Source of the DNA: Lachnobacterium bovis
GTDB taxonomy: Bacteria; Bacillota; Clostridia; Lachnospirales; Lachnospiraceae
DNA: 64,000 bases
Assembly: GCF_900111325.1 (NCBI RefSeq)
Contig: NZ_FOGW01000004.1
Span: 234,867 to 298,866 of the forward strand
Direction of reading: 5' to 3'
This document shows positions 1 to 8,579 of the stretch, piece after piece (position 1 is the first letter of the stretch; the number at the start of each line of letters is the position of its first letter). The notes under the pieces are model-generated. The model saw nothing but the letters and a program-made list of their open reading frames with translations. It was not told where the DNA came from and did not search any database. Both the position numbers and the translations under genes were made by a program.

Positions 1-1296
1 TTGTCTAATATTTTCTAAACCTATAAGTTCCATTGTAAGTCGTTCTAGTCCAATGCCAAGTCCTCCATGTGGTGGCATTCCATACGCAAATATTGACAAA
101 TAATCTTCCATTCCTTCTTTATCCATATTTCTTTTTTCCATTTTCTTAATGAGTTCTTCATAGTCATGAATTCTTTGGCCACCTGTTGTTATTTCTAAGC
201 CTTTATATAAAAGATCAAAACTTAATGTAAATTTTGGATCAGTTGGATCATCCATTGCATAAAATGGTCGTTTTTTAGTTGGATAATGAGTAACAAAAAC
301 AAAATCACTTCCTGTTTTTTCTTTTATGTATTTTCCAATCAATTCTTCCTCTTCCGGCTCTAAATCGTATGGATTTTTAATTTTTCTATCATATCTTTCC
401 GATACCAAACGTTTTATTTCATCAAATCTTACTCTAGGTATTTCCTTTATTTCCGGAAGTTCAACTGATAATATGTCTAACTCTTTTTTATAATCTTTCC
501 TTAAAAGTTCAATTGTGTATTTCAAAAAACCAGTTTCAATATCCATAATATCATCCATACTATCAATATATCCCATCTCTAAATCTAAAGAAGTATATTC
601 ATTAAGATGTCTTTTTGTATTATGTTTTTCAGCTCTAAAAACTGGTGCTGTTTCAAATACTCTATCAAATACGCCAACCATCATCTGCTTATAAAATTGT
701 GGTGATTGTTGCAAAATTGCTGGTTTATGAAAATATTCTAATTTAAATAAATTGGCTCCACCTTCTGCGCTTTTTGCTCCAAGTTTAGGGGTATGTATTT
801 CTGTAAATCCTTGTTTGTACAAATAATCTCTAAATCCACGAGTTATTCCCTCTTGTATTTTAAATACTGCTCTTTCTCTCACATTTCTTAGAGCCACAGC
901 CCTATAATCTAAATTTGCTTCTAATGAAGTATTTAACTTCCATTTGGAAATTTGTAATGGCATAGATTTTTTAGGTGTTGAATAAATCAATACCTCTTTT
1001 ACCAAGATTTCAAATCCATGAGGTGCTCTTTTTTCACTTCTTATTAGCCCTGAGATTTTAACGGCCTGGCCTTCCTTTAATTCTGAAAAATCAGATACTA
1101 TTGATTTTTCATAAACGCATTGAAATAGGCCTTCTCTCCTACGGATAATAACAAAAGCAACATCTCCCATGTCTCTAATTGTATGAATTGTTCCTTTTAG
1201 ACTAACTTTTTGATCATCTTTGATTTCTGAATGTGCAATCTTATCTACACATAATTCTGTTAATAATGTTTCCTTTCTTTCTGTAACAAACTCCAT
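1..1296 (-). CDS. aspS: Aspartyl-tRNA synthetase, archaeal (non-discriminating) type, 3' end cut by window
   Basis: The frame stays open from ATG at 1296 to the window edge (432 codons), so only the last few residues are missing. An N-terminal OB-fold anticodon domain (about residues 25-120) precedes a class II catalytic core. Visible motifs are SPQFYKQ, FRAEKHNT, TTGGQRIHDYEE and GMPPHGGLGIGLERL, with NIR near the end. These match the short archaeal-type AspRS rather than the longer bacterial form with its insertion domain. Family knowledge: this type often charges both tRNA-Asp and tRNA-Asn, the latter for GatCAB transamidation. A ribosome site AAAAGGAG lies before the start, and a T-box leader lies upstream (1485-1775). 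Non-discriminating behaviour is inferred from type and regulation. Confidence 0.9.
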   Translation of the reverse strand, partial: MEFVTERKETLLTELCVDKIAHSEIKDDQKVSLKGTIHTIRDMGDVAFVIIRRREGLFQCVYEKSIVSDFSELKEGQAVKISGLIRSEKRAPHGFEILVKEVLIYSTPKKSMPLQISKWKLNTSLEANLDYRAVALRNVRERAVFKIQEGITRGFRDYLYKQGFTEIHTPKLGAKSAEGGANLFKLEYFHKPAILQQSPQFYKQMMVGVFDRVFETAPVFRAEKHNTKRHLNEYTSLDLEMGYIDSMDDIMDIETGFLKYTIELLRKDYKKELDILSVELPEIKEIPRVRFDEIKRLVSERYDRKIKNPYDLEPEEEELIGKYIKEKTGSDFVFVTHYPTKKRPFYAMDDPTDPKFTLSFDLLYKGLEITTGGQRIHDYEELIKKMEKRNMDKEGMEDYLSIFAYGMPPHGGLGIGLERLTMELIGLENIRQ

Positions 1297-1484
1297 GTTG
1301 TACACTCTCCTTTTCTACTACTTTTTGTAGTTACATAGGTGCGGGACGGAAACAAAATCTTCTAAATTACAACAATAGATTATTATATATGCCGATTATC
1401 AATCTTTTTTGTTTTTAATTTAGTTTTATATAATACACTAATATATTTATTGAGATTTATTAGTTGAAATTATAATTTTTTCTA

Positions 1485-1775
1485 TAAAAAAAGCCCCCTA
1501 GCATCTAAATGCTAGAAGGGCGAGAAAACACTGTTCCCGCGGTACCACCCGCTTTGAAAAATAATAATTATCTTTCCACTCAAAGTATGTAACGTATACT
1601 AATCGAACGAACCTACTTAATATGTCTATAACTTAATCAACATATTTCTTTCAATCCATCAGCTCCGGTAGTGTTCCCACAAATTTCTCTTTCAAACAAC
1701 GCTCTCAGTCGGTGACGTTGTATTCCTGTCGACGTCTAAAATTTGGAGTCTCCTTCAACGCTTTTTTCTATCTTT
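1485..1775 (-). promoter_or_regulatory. T-box riboswitch leader of aspS, probable asparagine specifier
   Basis: On the minus strand the leader carries the T-box core GGGTGGTACCGCGG (about 1536-1550), followed by a GC-rich terminator stem (1493-1521) and a run of T. The 5' part contains Stem I-like sequence. An AAC triplet (Asn codon) followed by A sits at 1673-1675, on the 3' side of Stem I just before CCGGAGC, where the specifier is expected. A second AAC lies at 1717-1719. The core and terminator are seen directly. The specifier assignment is inference. About 190 bases separate the terminator from the aspS start. Confidence 0.9.
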
Positions 1776-1780
1776 AAATA

Positions 1781-1812
1781 ATTTTATATCATATAACTTT
1801 TTTATTTGTCAA
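1781..1812 (-). promoter_or_regulatory. Sigma-A-type promoter for the T-box/aspS transcript
   Basis: The minus strand reads TTGACA (1807-1812), an 18-base spacer, then TATAAA (1783-1788), continuing as TATAAAAT. Transcription would start near 1775, immediately before the T-box leader. Confidence 0.7.
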
Positions 1813-1997
1813 GTCATTTTTTTAAAAAAAATATATTTTTTTTCATTAAGTTTTATTATTTGTATCCGATATACTGTTTAGAAACGAGGGGTGATGAATA
1901 TTTAAGTATGTAGATTTCGTCATCATTGTTTCGTAATATTGCTAATTTTCCTTATTTTGAAAGTTTTCCTTAATACCTTTCTCCTAAAACCCTTTCG

Positions 1998-2030
1998 AAA
2001 AAAGAGTCCTTTGACCCAGGACTCTTTTTT
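1998..2030 (-). terminator. Intrinsic terminator, probably bidirectional
   Basis: An 11-base stem (AAAAGAGTCCT and AGGACTCTTTT) with a 7-base loop is flanked by A and T runs on both sides. It lies 15 bases past the end of the minus-strand membrane-protein gene at 2045. Confidence 0.85.
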
Positions 2031-2044
2031 CATTGTCACGATAT

Positions 2045-2473
2045 TTATTTTTTTATTAAATGAATCAATTTAATGATTTTTACTTCATAAAAAATTATTT
2101 CAGCAAGAATTGCGACAACTACAACAAAACTATACCACTGTCCTAAATTGTATTCTAAAAGATCACACACCTCAGGAACTACTAAACTAGCAATAAAAAT
2201 AAATTTAGCATATCTTATCATCTTAATGGAATATCGTCTGATATTACCTAAACATATCTCTGCTGGAATTGCATTAACTCTTTCTGGATAACAAGAAAGT
2301 ATACTTAATCCCATATAAATTAATACTATAATTAAAATATTTATAACAAGGCTAAAAATTGATAAACTATGAATAACACAAAACACAACTTGCAAAGAAA
2401 TGGATACAAGTAATAATAACGCACAAATAGCTTCAACAAACTTATCAAATTTAGTCATATCTCTTTTGTTCAT
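2045..2473 (-). CDS. Small multi-span membrane protein, unknown
   Basis: 142 residues. After a charged N-terminus (MNKRDMTKFDKF) there are about four hydrophobic stretches (roughly residues 12-34, 38-60, 90-105 and 112-130), with a basic C-terminal end. No catalytic motif is recognised. The ribosome site GAGGAAGAAAA precedes the ATG and a terminator follows, so it is probably a single-gene transcript. It lies between aspS and asnA, but nothing in it suggests a role in asparagine metabolism. Confidence 0.7.
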   Translation of the reverse strand: MNKRDMTKFDKFVEAICALLLLVSISLQVVFCVIHSLSIFSLVINILIIVLIYMGLSILSCYPERVNAIPAEICLGNIRRYSIKMIRYAKFIFIASLVVPEVCDLLEYNLGQWYSFVVVVAILAEIIFYEVKIIKLIHLIKK

Positions 2474-2718
2474 TTTTCTTCCTCTTTCTCAAATTTTTAT
2501 TAATATATAACAATATCATTATAATCATATCATAAATTCACAAAAAAGTATGTACATTTTATAGTTTTAATTTATTTTTTCTCTTGTAATTTTAGGATAA
2601 TTATATTATTATTGTTCTGTGACTTTAATACATTAAAATGATTTATTCTTATAAATGTTTATTATTATATATGCCGATATCAATAAATAAACTTGAGTAA
2701 AGATAAAAAGGAGCTACT

Positions 2719-3729
2719 ATGAAAAATTTAATTTTACCAGAAGATTACAAATCAGAACTAGATTTGCATGACACTCAATTAGCAATCAAAACTGTAAAGG
2801 ATTTCTTCCAAGGAATGCTAGCGCAACGCCTAAATTTAACTCGTGTGTCTGCACCATTATTCGTTGATAAGGCTTCTGGATTAAATGATAACCTTAATGG
2901 TTATGAAAGACCTGTATCATTTGATATCAAAGCAGATGGTGATCGTGAAGCCGAAGTTGTTCACTCACTTGCTAAATGGAAACGTTTTGCACTTAAAAAA
3001 TATGGTTTTTCTCATGGTGAAGGCATCTACACTGACATGAACGCTATTCGTCGTGATGAAGATCTCGACAACATCCATTCTGTTTTTGTTGATCAATGGG
3101 ATTGGGAAAAAATTATTTCAAAAGAAGAACGTAATATGGACTTCTTAAAGGAAACTGTAAGAACTGTATACAAATGTCTTAGAAAAACTGAACAGTTTAT
3201 GGCCATTCAGTATGATTATATTGACATGATTTTACCAAAAGATATTTATTTTATTACTACAGAAGAATTAGCTGAATTATTCCCTGACAATACACCAAAA
3301 GAAAGAGAATACTATATTGCTAAAGCCAAAGGTGCTGTATGTATTTTACAAATTGGTGACAAACTTGAAAATGGTGAACCTCATGATGGAAGAGCTCCAG
3401 ATTATGATGATTGGTCATTAAATGCAGATATTCTTGTATACTATCCAGTTATCGATATTGCACTCGAACTTTCTTCAATGGGTATTCGTGTTGATAAAGA
3501 TGCACTTCTTTCTCAACTTGATAAAGCTGATTGTAAAGATAGAGCGACATTACCATTCCATAAGGCTGTAATTAACGAAGAACTTCCACTTACAATCGGT
3601 GGTGGTATTGGACAATCTCGTATTTGTATGTTCTTTTTAAGAAAAGCACATATTGGCGAAGTTCAAAGTTCAATTTGGCCAGACGAAATGTTAAAAGAAT
3701 GTGAAAAAGCCGGTGTGAAAATTTTATAA
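2719..3729 (+). CDS. asnA: Aspartate-ammonia ligase (asparagine synthetase A)
   Basis: Makes asparagine from aspartate, ammonia and ATP in the cytosol. The 336 residues fit the usual AsnA length (about 330), and the class II-synthetase-like fold is evident: IKADGDREAEVVHSL near residue 75, the acidic FVDQWDWEK segment, and the C-terminal glycine-rich GGGIGQSRICMFFL, which is diagnostic of AsnA. The start is supported by AAAGGAGC 7 bases upstream. It is monocistronic, with a terminator at 3742-3785. The nearby divergent aspS gene with a T-box makes a small asparagine-supply neighbourhood. An 18-base sequence just upstream (2660-2677) also occurs in the aspS leader. Confidence 0.95.
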   Translation: MKNLILPEDYKSELDLHDTQLAIKTVKDFFQGMLAQRLNLTRVSAPLFVDKASGLNDNLNGYERPVSFDIKADGDREAEVVHSLAKWKRFALKKYGFSHGEGIYTDMNAIRRDEDLDNIHSVFVDQWDWEKIISKEERNMDFLKETVRTVYKCLRKTEQFMAIQYDYIDMILPKDIYFITTEELAELFPDNTPKEREYYIAKAKGAVCILQIGDKLENGEPHDGRAPDYDDWSLNADILVYYPVIDIALELSSMGIRVDKDALLSQLDKADCKDRATLPFHKAVINEELPLTIGGGIGQSRICMFFLRKAHIGEVQSSIWPDEMLKECEKAGVKIL

Positions 3730-3741
3730 TTATATTAAAAA

Positions 3742-3785
3742 AAAGGATTCAATGACTATCAAGCATAGTCATTAAATCCTTTTTT
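3742..3785 (+). terminator. Intrinsic terminator of asnA
   Basis: Imperfect stem AAGGATT..AATGACTAT, loop, ATAGTCATT..AATCCTT, followed by a T run. Confidence 0.85.
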
Positions 3786-3886
3786 ATATTGTTTTTAATT
3801 GCATTTTTATAAATCTTTTTGTTGTTCTTTATAATGCTTTTTTGTCTCTTTGTAAGATTTCTGTTTATTTAATTTCTTAAATAATT

Positions 3887-5809
3887 TTATTTATATAATT
3901 CTTCTATTTCATCAACTTCATCTAACCAAATTCTTGCACATGCATCTGAAGGCATTCTCAAATCACCTCTTGGTGATACTGCAACTGTACCTACCTTTGG
4001 ACCATCTGGTAAACATGATCTCTTAAACTGCTGTGCAAAGAAACGTCTATAAAATGATTTTAACCATTTTAAAATCACTTCTCTATCATATTTATCAACG
4101 AACGCTTTTAAAGCAAGTCTATAAACTTTCTTTGGACTAAAGCCAAATCTTAAAATATAATACATAAAGAAATCATGAAGTTCATATGGGCCAACTAAAT
4201 CTTCTGTTTTTTGAGAAATTTTACCATCTTCTGGTGGCAAAAGTTCTGGAGAAACAGGTGTATCTAAAACATCAAGTAACACATTACTTAAGACTTCATC
4301 TTCACAAGTATCTGCATAATATTTCACAAGATAACGCACTAATGTCTTTGGTATAGACACATTAACCGCATACATCGACATATGATCACCATTATATGTA
4401 GCCCATCCTAATGCTAATTCAGATAAATCGCCTGTACCAATTACTAAACCTGCATATTTATTGGCCATATCCATAAGAATTTGAGTTCTTTCTCTAGCTT
4501 GAGAATTTTCATAAGTCACATCATGTTTTGTAGAATCGTGCTCAATATCTCTAAAGTGAATATTTACCGCATCCACAATGCTAACTTCTTTAAATGTCGC
4601 ACCTATTTTATTAATTAAATTAACTGCATTATCATATGTTCTATCAGTTGTACCAAATCCAGGCATAGTTACAGCAACGATATTTTTTCTTGGTAATCCG
4701 ACTAAATCAAATGCTTTTGCAGCAACAATTAACGCCAATGTAGAGTCTAATCCACCAGAGATTCCAATAACAACGCTCTTGCAATTTGTATGCTCTAAAC
4801 GTTTCTTTAGTCCCATTGCTTGTATATGTAAAATTTCTTCACATCTATTATCTCTGTACTCAATATTACTTGGCACAAAAGGTGTCTGTGCAATATAACG
4901 TGTTAAAACTGTTTTTTCTTTAGTAACATGGAATTTAACAACTTTATGTGTATTCTTAACCTCAAAAGTTGTCATTCTTCTACGTTCTTCTTCAATTTTT
5001 TCAAAATCAATTTCAGAATAAATAGTTTCATTAGCAAAGCGTTTTGCTTCTTTTAATACACTTCCATTTTCTGCAATGATATTATGTGCAGAATAAACAA
5101 CATCACTTGTTGATTCACCATCTCCAGCTGAACAATAAATATATCCACAAATTAATCTTGCTGATTGTCCTGCAACAAGCTGTTTTCTGTATAAGCTTTT
5201 ACCTGTAACTTCATCTGATGCTGATAAATTCACAATCAAAGTAGCTCCTGATAATGCATGAGAAATGCTTGGTGGGTTTGGAGTCCATAAATCTTCGCAT
5301 ATTTCTGCTGCTATTTTTAGTTTTGGCATTTCAATACTTTGTAAAATAATATCAGTTGTAAATGGTATTTCTTCTCCTGAAATAGAGATATACTTTTCAT
5401 CAATTCCTTTTCCACTTGCGAAATATCTTCCCTCATAAAATTCATTATATGTAGGTAGATAAATCTTAGGAATAAGTGCTAAAATATCACCTCGTGAAAC
5501 TGCAGCCACAACATTGTATAGTTTTCCATTTAACTCTAATGGTAAACCAACGAAAAATATAGCATCTAATGTTTCACTTTCCATTGCAATTTTTCTTAAT
5601 TCATCTTTTGCAGAGTCAAGAAGTTGTTCTTGTAAAAACAAATCTCCACATGTATAACCTGTTATACATAGTTCTGGAAAAACAACTACTTTAGCACCAT
5701 TTGATGCTGTCTCATTCATCATATCCCTAATTAGTTCACCATTATATTTTACATCTGCAACTTTTACTTTTGGTGTTACAGCTGCAACCTTAACAAACCC
5801 ATTTCTCAC
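3887..5809 (-). CDS. nadE: Glutamine-dependent NAD+ synthetase
   Basis: 640 residues with two domains. An N-terminal nitrilase-type glutaminase (about 1-290) has the Glu-Lys-Cys triad at E46 (FPEL), K115 and C171 (CEDLW). A C-terminal NAD synthase domain has the ATP-binding P-loop SGGLDS (351-356). It converts deamido-NAD to NAD with glutamine as nitrogen donor. The start is a GTG whose GTGA overlaps the hslO stop (5806-5809), indicating translational coupling in an hslO-nadE operon. Confidence 0.95.
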   Translation of the reverse strand: MRNGFVKVAAVTPKVKVADVKYNGELIRDMMNETASNGAKVVVFPELCITGYTCGDLFLQEQLLDSAKDELRKIAMESETLDAIFFVGLPLELNGKLYNVVAAVSRGDILALIPKIYLPTYNEFYEGRYFASGKGIDEKYISISGEEIPFTTDIILQSIEMPKLKIAAEICEDLWTPNPPSISHALSGATLIVNLSASDEVTGKSLYRKQLVAGQSARLICGYIYCSAGDGESTSDVVYSAHNIIAENGSVLKEAKRFANETIYSEIDFEKIEEERRRMTTFEVKNTHKVVKFHVTKEKTVLTRYIAQTPFVPSNIEYRDNRCEEILHIQAMGLKKRLEHTNCKSVVIGISGGLDSTLALIVAAKAFDLVGLPRKNIVAVTMPGFGTTDRTYDNAVNLINKIGATFKEVSIVDAVNIHFRDIEHDSTKHDVTYENSQARERTQILMDMANKYAGLVIGTGDLSELALGWATYNGDHMSMYAVNVSIPKTLVRYLVKYYADTCEDEVLSNVLLDVLDTPVSPELLPPEDGKISQKTEDLVGPYELHDFFMYYILRFGFSPKKVYRLALKAFVDKYDREVILKWLKSFYRRFFAQQFKRSCLPDGPKVGTVAVSPRGDLRMPSDACARIWLDEVDEIEELYK

Positions 5810-6678
5810 GATTTTCTAATCTCCTTTAAATCATCGATACTAAATTTATATGCGGAATTACAGAATTGACACTTAACTTCAATTTCTTCACCATCATTAA
5901 TAATACTATCTAAATCTTTTTTGCTTAATGTTGAAATTGCTCTAGCAATTTTCTCTTTAGAACAATCACATACAAATCCTGTTTCAATTGTATCTGTTAT
6001 TTCTACTCCAAAATCACCTAAAATTTCTTCAAGAATTTCTTCTGGTGTCATTCCTTTTTCCATCATTTCTGTAACAGATGCAATATTTTTTATTTTTTCT
6101 TCTAATTTATCTACAACTTCGTCACTTGTAAAAGGCATAAGCTGAATAATAAATCCACCAGCTTCTTTGACCGACTGATCCTTATCAACTAAAACACCTA
6201 AACCGACTGCTGAAGGTACCTGTTCTGATGTAGCAAAATAATATGTCAAATCTTCTGCGATTTCACCAGTTTGTAATTGGCATTGTCCAACATATGGCTC
6301 TTTTAGGCCCATATCTTTAATAACACTTAATACACCTAAATCAAGAGCTCCACCAACATCTAATTTACCTAATTTATTTGGTGGTAAATCAACATTTGGA
6401 TTCATAACAAATCCCTTAACTTCACATTTTGAATTAGCAGTAACTGTTAATCCCTTAATTGGACCGGCACATTGAATTTGCAATGTTAAAATATCTTTTT
6501 CACCTTTTAACATACTCCCCATCATTGCTCCACCTGTTAACAAGCGTCCTAATGCCGCTGTTGCAACTGGTGAAGTTTTATGCGCTATCCTCGCATCTTC
6601 AACCATTTGTGTTGATTTAATTGCAAACGCTCTAATACTTGCATCTGCTGCTGTTGCTCTTACTATATAATCCTTCAT
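5806..6678 (-). CDS. hslO: Hsp33 redox-regulated chaperone
   Basis: 290 residues, the standard Hsp33 length. The C-terminal zinc/redox switch is intact: CxC at C237/C239 (CDC) and CxxC at C270/C273 (CQFC). Under oxidative stress the cysteines form disulfides and the protein becomes a holdase, which is useful to an anaerobe. AGGAGGATTAC precedes the ATG. It overlaps nadE by four bases, and the methyltransferase gene lies 31 bases upstream, so all three may share a transcript. Confidence 0.95.
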   Translation of the reverse strand: MKDYIVRATAADASIRAFAIKSTQMVEDARIAHKTSPVATAALGRLLTGGAMMGSMLKGEKDILTLQIQCAGPIKGLTVTANSKCEVKGFVMNPNVDLPPNKLGKLDVGGALDLGVLSVIKDMGLKEPYVGQCQLQTGEIAEDLTYYFATSEQVPSAVGLGVLVDKDQSVKEAGGFIIQLMPFTSDEVVDKLEEKIKNIASVTEMMEKGMTPEEILEEILGDFGVEITDTIETGFVCDCSKEKIARAISTLSKKDLDSIINDGEEIEVKCQFCNSAYKFSIDDLKEIRKS

Positions 6679-6709
6679 GTAATCCTCCTAAATGTAACAA
6701 TAAAAATTA

Positions 6710-7453
6710 TTAATGGCAATCTTTTTGTGCGACAAAAGTTACAATTTCACTATCTTCCATAGCATCTTCATTTGAATATTCATCTTTAATTTCTAAAATA
6801 GTAAAACCATTTGTTTCTAACAATTTTTTTATTAATTCTAAAGAATATGCCTTTTGAAAATGTACTTCTTCAAATTTTCTATATAAATTTTCTTTTTCCT
6901 TGATGAACAAAGCTAATTGATATTCATTAACACCACTTTCTTCATCATAGTAATTATCCCAAATAAAGCTACCATCTTCTCTATTTTCTGCATATGTATT
7001 ATCCTGCAAAATTTCTTTATATTTGTACTCAGTATTCAAATCAAAAATAAATAAACCTTTATTTTCTAAATGCTCATAGACACTTTGAAAAACATTATAC
7101 AAATCTGTCTCTTCTAGAATATAATTCAAGCAATTACAAGTACTGTATGCTGCCTTAAAATCACTATACAAATCCATATCTATAATGTTTTGATGAAGAT
7201 ACATTATATCAGAGTCATTTCTATTTGCTGCCACTTCAAGCATTTCTATAGAACTATCTACTCCAACTAAATCGTATCCTTTTTTCGAAAGTAATCTAGT
7301 GATTTTTCCTGTTCCACAGCCTAAATCTAAAATTTTTCCTTCAATTATACCATGTTTATGCAACTGTTCATATATAAAATCTGTCCATTGTTCATACGAC
7401 ACATTATCCATAAACATATCATATACCTGTGCAAAACTTGTATATGCTTCCAT
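6710..7453 (-). CDS. Class I SAM-dependent methyltransferase
   Basis: 247 residues. The SAM-binding motif ILDLGCGTGKITRLL is at about residues 41-55, followed by GVDSSIEML (motif II region) and the CNCLNYI segment that replaces motif IV. The substrate is not evident; related small-molecule and ubiE-like enzymes share this fold. It starts after AGGAGGTAATTA and lies 31 bases upstream of hslO in the same direction. Confidence 0.85.
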   Translation of the reverse strand: MEAYTSFAQVYDMFMDNVSYEQWTDFIYEQLHKHGIIEGKILDLGCGTGKITRLLSKKGYDLVGVDSSIEMLEVAANRNDSDIMYLHQNIIDMDLYSDFKAAYSTCNCLNYILEETDLYNVFQSVYEHLENKGLFIFDLNTEYKYKEILQDNTYAENREDGSFIWDNYYDEESGVNEYQLALFIKEKENLYRKFEEVHFQKAYSLELIKKLLETNGFTILEIKDEYSNEDAMEDSEIVTFVAQKDCH

Positions 7454-7499
7454 TAATTACCTCCTAGCATATAAATCCATTTTTTTTAACTAGAACTAG

Positions 7500-7546
7500 T
7501 AAAAAAGAAGTGGCTGTTATTATATTTAACTGTCACTCCTTTACTT
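7500..7546 (-). terminator. Probable terminator after the MraY-like gene
   Basis: On the minus strand an imperfect 15-base stem (AAAGGAGTGACAGTT pairing with AACAGCCACTTCTTT) is followed by T residues, directly downstream of the gene ending at 7553. Confidence 0.6.
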
Positions 7547-7552
7547 TTTATA

Positions 7553-8512
7553 TTACATATTAACCAAGTACAATGCTAATGCAGAAACCATAATTTGAAT
7601 TATAGCCAATCTCATAACTACCTGAGTATTAGACCAATTCATTTTCTTTCTAGCATGATCATGAAGTGGTGTTGTAATATTTTTCATAATATTTATTTTA
7701 ATTGTCCTAATTAATGTAACTTTTACAAGTCCTAATCCGCCATCTAAAATAAGCACAATTGCAAATAATAAATACATAAAAGGACTTTGAGACTTAAGAA
7801 TTGCTATAGCAATAAATACACCCATTGCTCTTGAACCTGCGTCACCCATCAAAAGTTTACTTGGTGTAGAGTTAAACCATAAATAAGCTAATAAAGCAAT
7901 TATAAATAAAACAATAACAATTTTAAAATCATCCGATGTATCTCTCATCTCATCTAAAATATAAATTGAAGCTAATGTAATAGTTGTTAATGTTGCAGAT
8001 AGTCCGTCAACTCCATCTGAGCAATTTGTAACATTTATTGATGCCCACACTAGAACAACTGTTAGAATTGCAAATAAAATTGGATTGAATTTAACTGTTG
8101 CATCAAATACAGCAAAATTAACCTCACATCCATTAAATTTAATATAAACACCAGCTACAACTAATGCAACGCACATATCGAGAATACCTTTTATTAATTC
8201 TCCCCATGGTTTTTCAGCTGCATCATCAAAATATCCAGTAAACATCTCGGCTACAACTAACAATAAATATATAACTAATTCTATACTTATTCGAGTCACA
8301 AGCAATGCACCTATAACAAATGTAAATACAAATATTATACCAGCACCTCTTGGTTTTCCCGCTGATTTTGCTCCATCTACCGCAAAGGCTCTACCCTGAT
8401 CATGTGGTAAAAAATCCATTAAATACTTTAATGCAAAAAATGTAGCAAAAAAAGTAAATATTATGCCAATCAAATTAACTAGTGATGCATTCACTAAACA
8501 GTAATTTAACAT
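7553..8512 (-). CDS. MraY-family glycosyl-1-phosphate transferase
   Basis: Polytopic membrane enzyme of 319 residues from the chosen ATG at 8512, preceded by AGGAGGAAATT. An ATG eight codons earlier lies before this ribosome site and is less likely. Family motifs: AGKPRGAG near the N-terminus, the DD pair in GYFDDAAEKPWG, the catalytic NCSDGVDGLSAT, MGDAGSRAMG, and the C-terminal TPLHDHARKK that aligns with the HHH region of MraY. It would transfer a sugar-1-phosphate, such as phospho-MurNAc-pentapeptide, to undecaprenyl phosphate. No cell-division (dcw) genes flank it, so it may be a second MraY or a wall-polymer initiator. Confidence 0.85.
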   Translation of the reverse strand: MLNYCLVNASLVNLIGIIFTFFATFFALKYLMDFLPHDQGRAFAVDGAKSAGKPRGAGIIFVFTFVIGALLVTRISIELVIYLLLVVAEMFTGYFDDAAEKPWGELIKGILDMCVALVVAGVYIKFNGCEVNFAVFDATVKFNPILFAILTVVLVWASINVTNCSDGVDGLSATLTTITLASIYILDEMRDTSDDFKIVIVLFIIALLAYLWFNSTPSKLLMGDAGSRAMGVFIAIAILKSQSPFMYLLFAIVLILDGGLGLVKVTLIRTIKINIMKNITTPLHDHARKKMNWSNTQVVMRLAIIQIMVSALALYLVNM

Positions 8513-8579
8513 AATTTCCTCCTTGTAATCTATCACATACGTTTTCCATTATATTATTAATGAAAAAAAATGTAAAGTG

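Noticed and set aside
1860..1990. Tiny open frame of 26 codons on the minus strand
   Set aside because: No ribosome site and no recognisable content.
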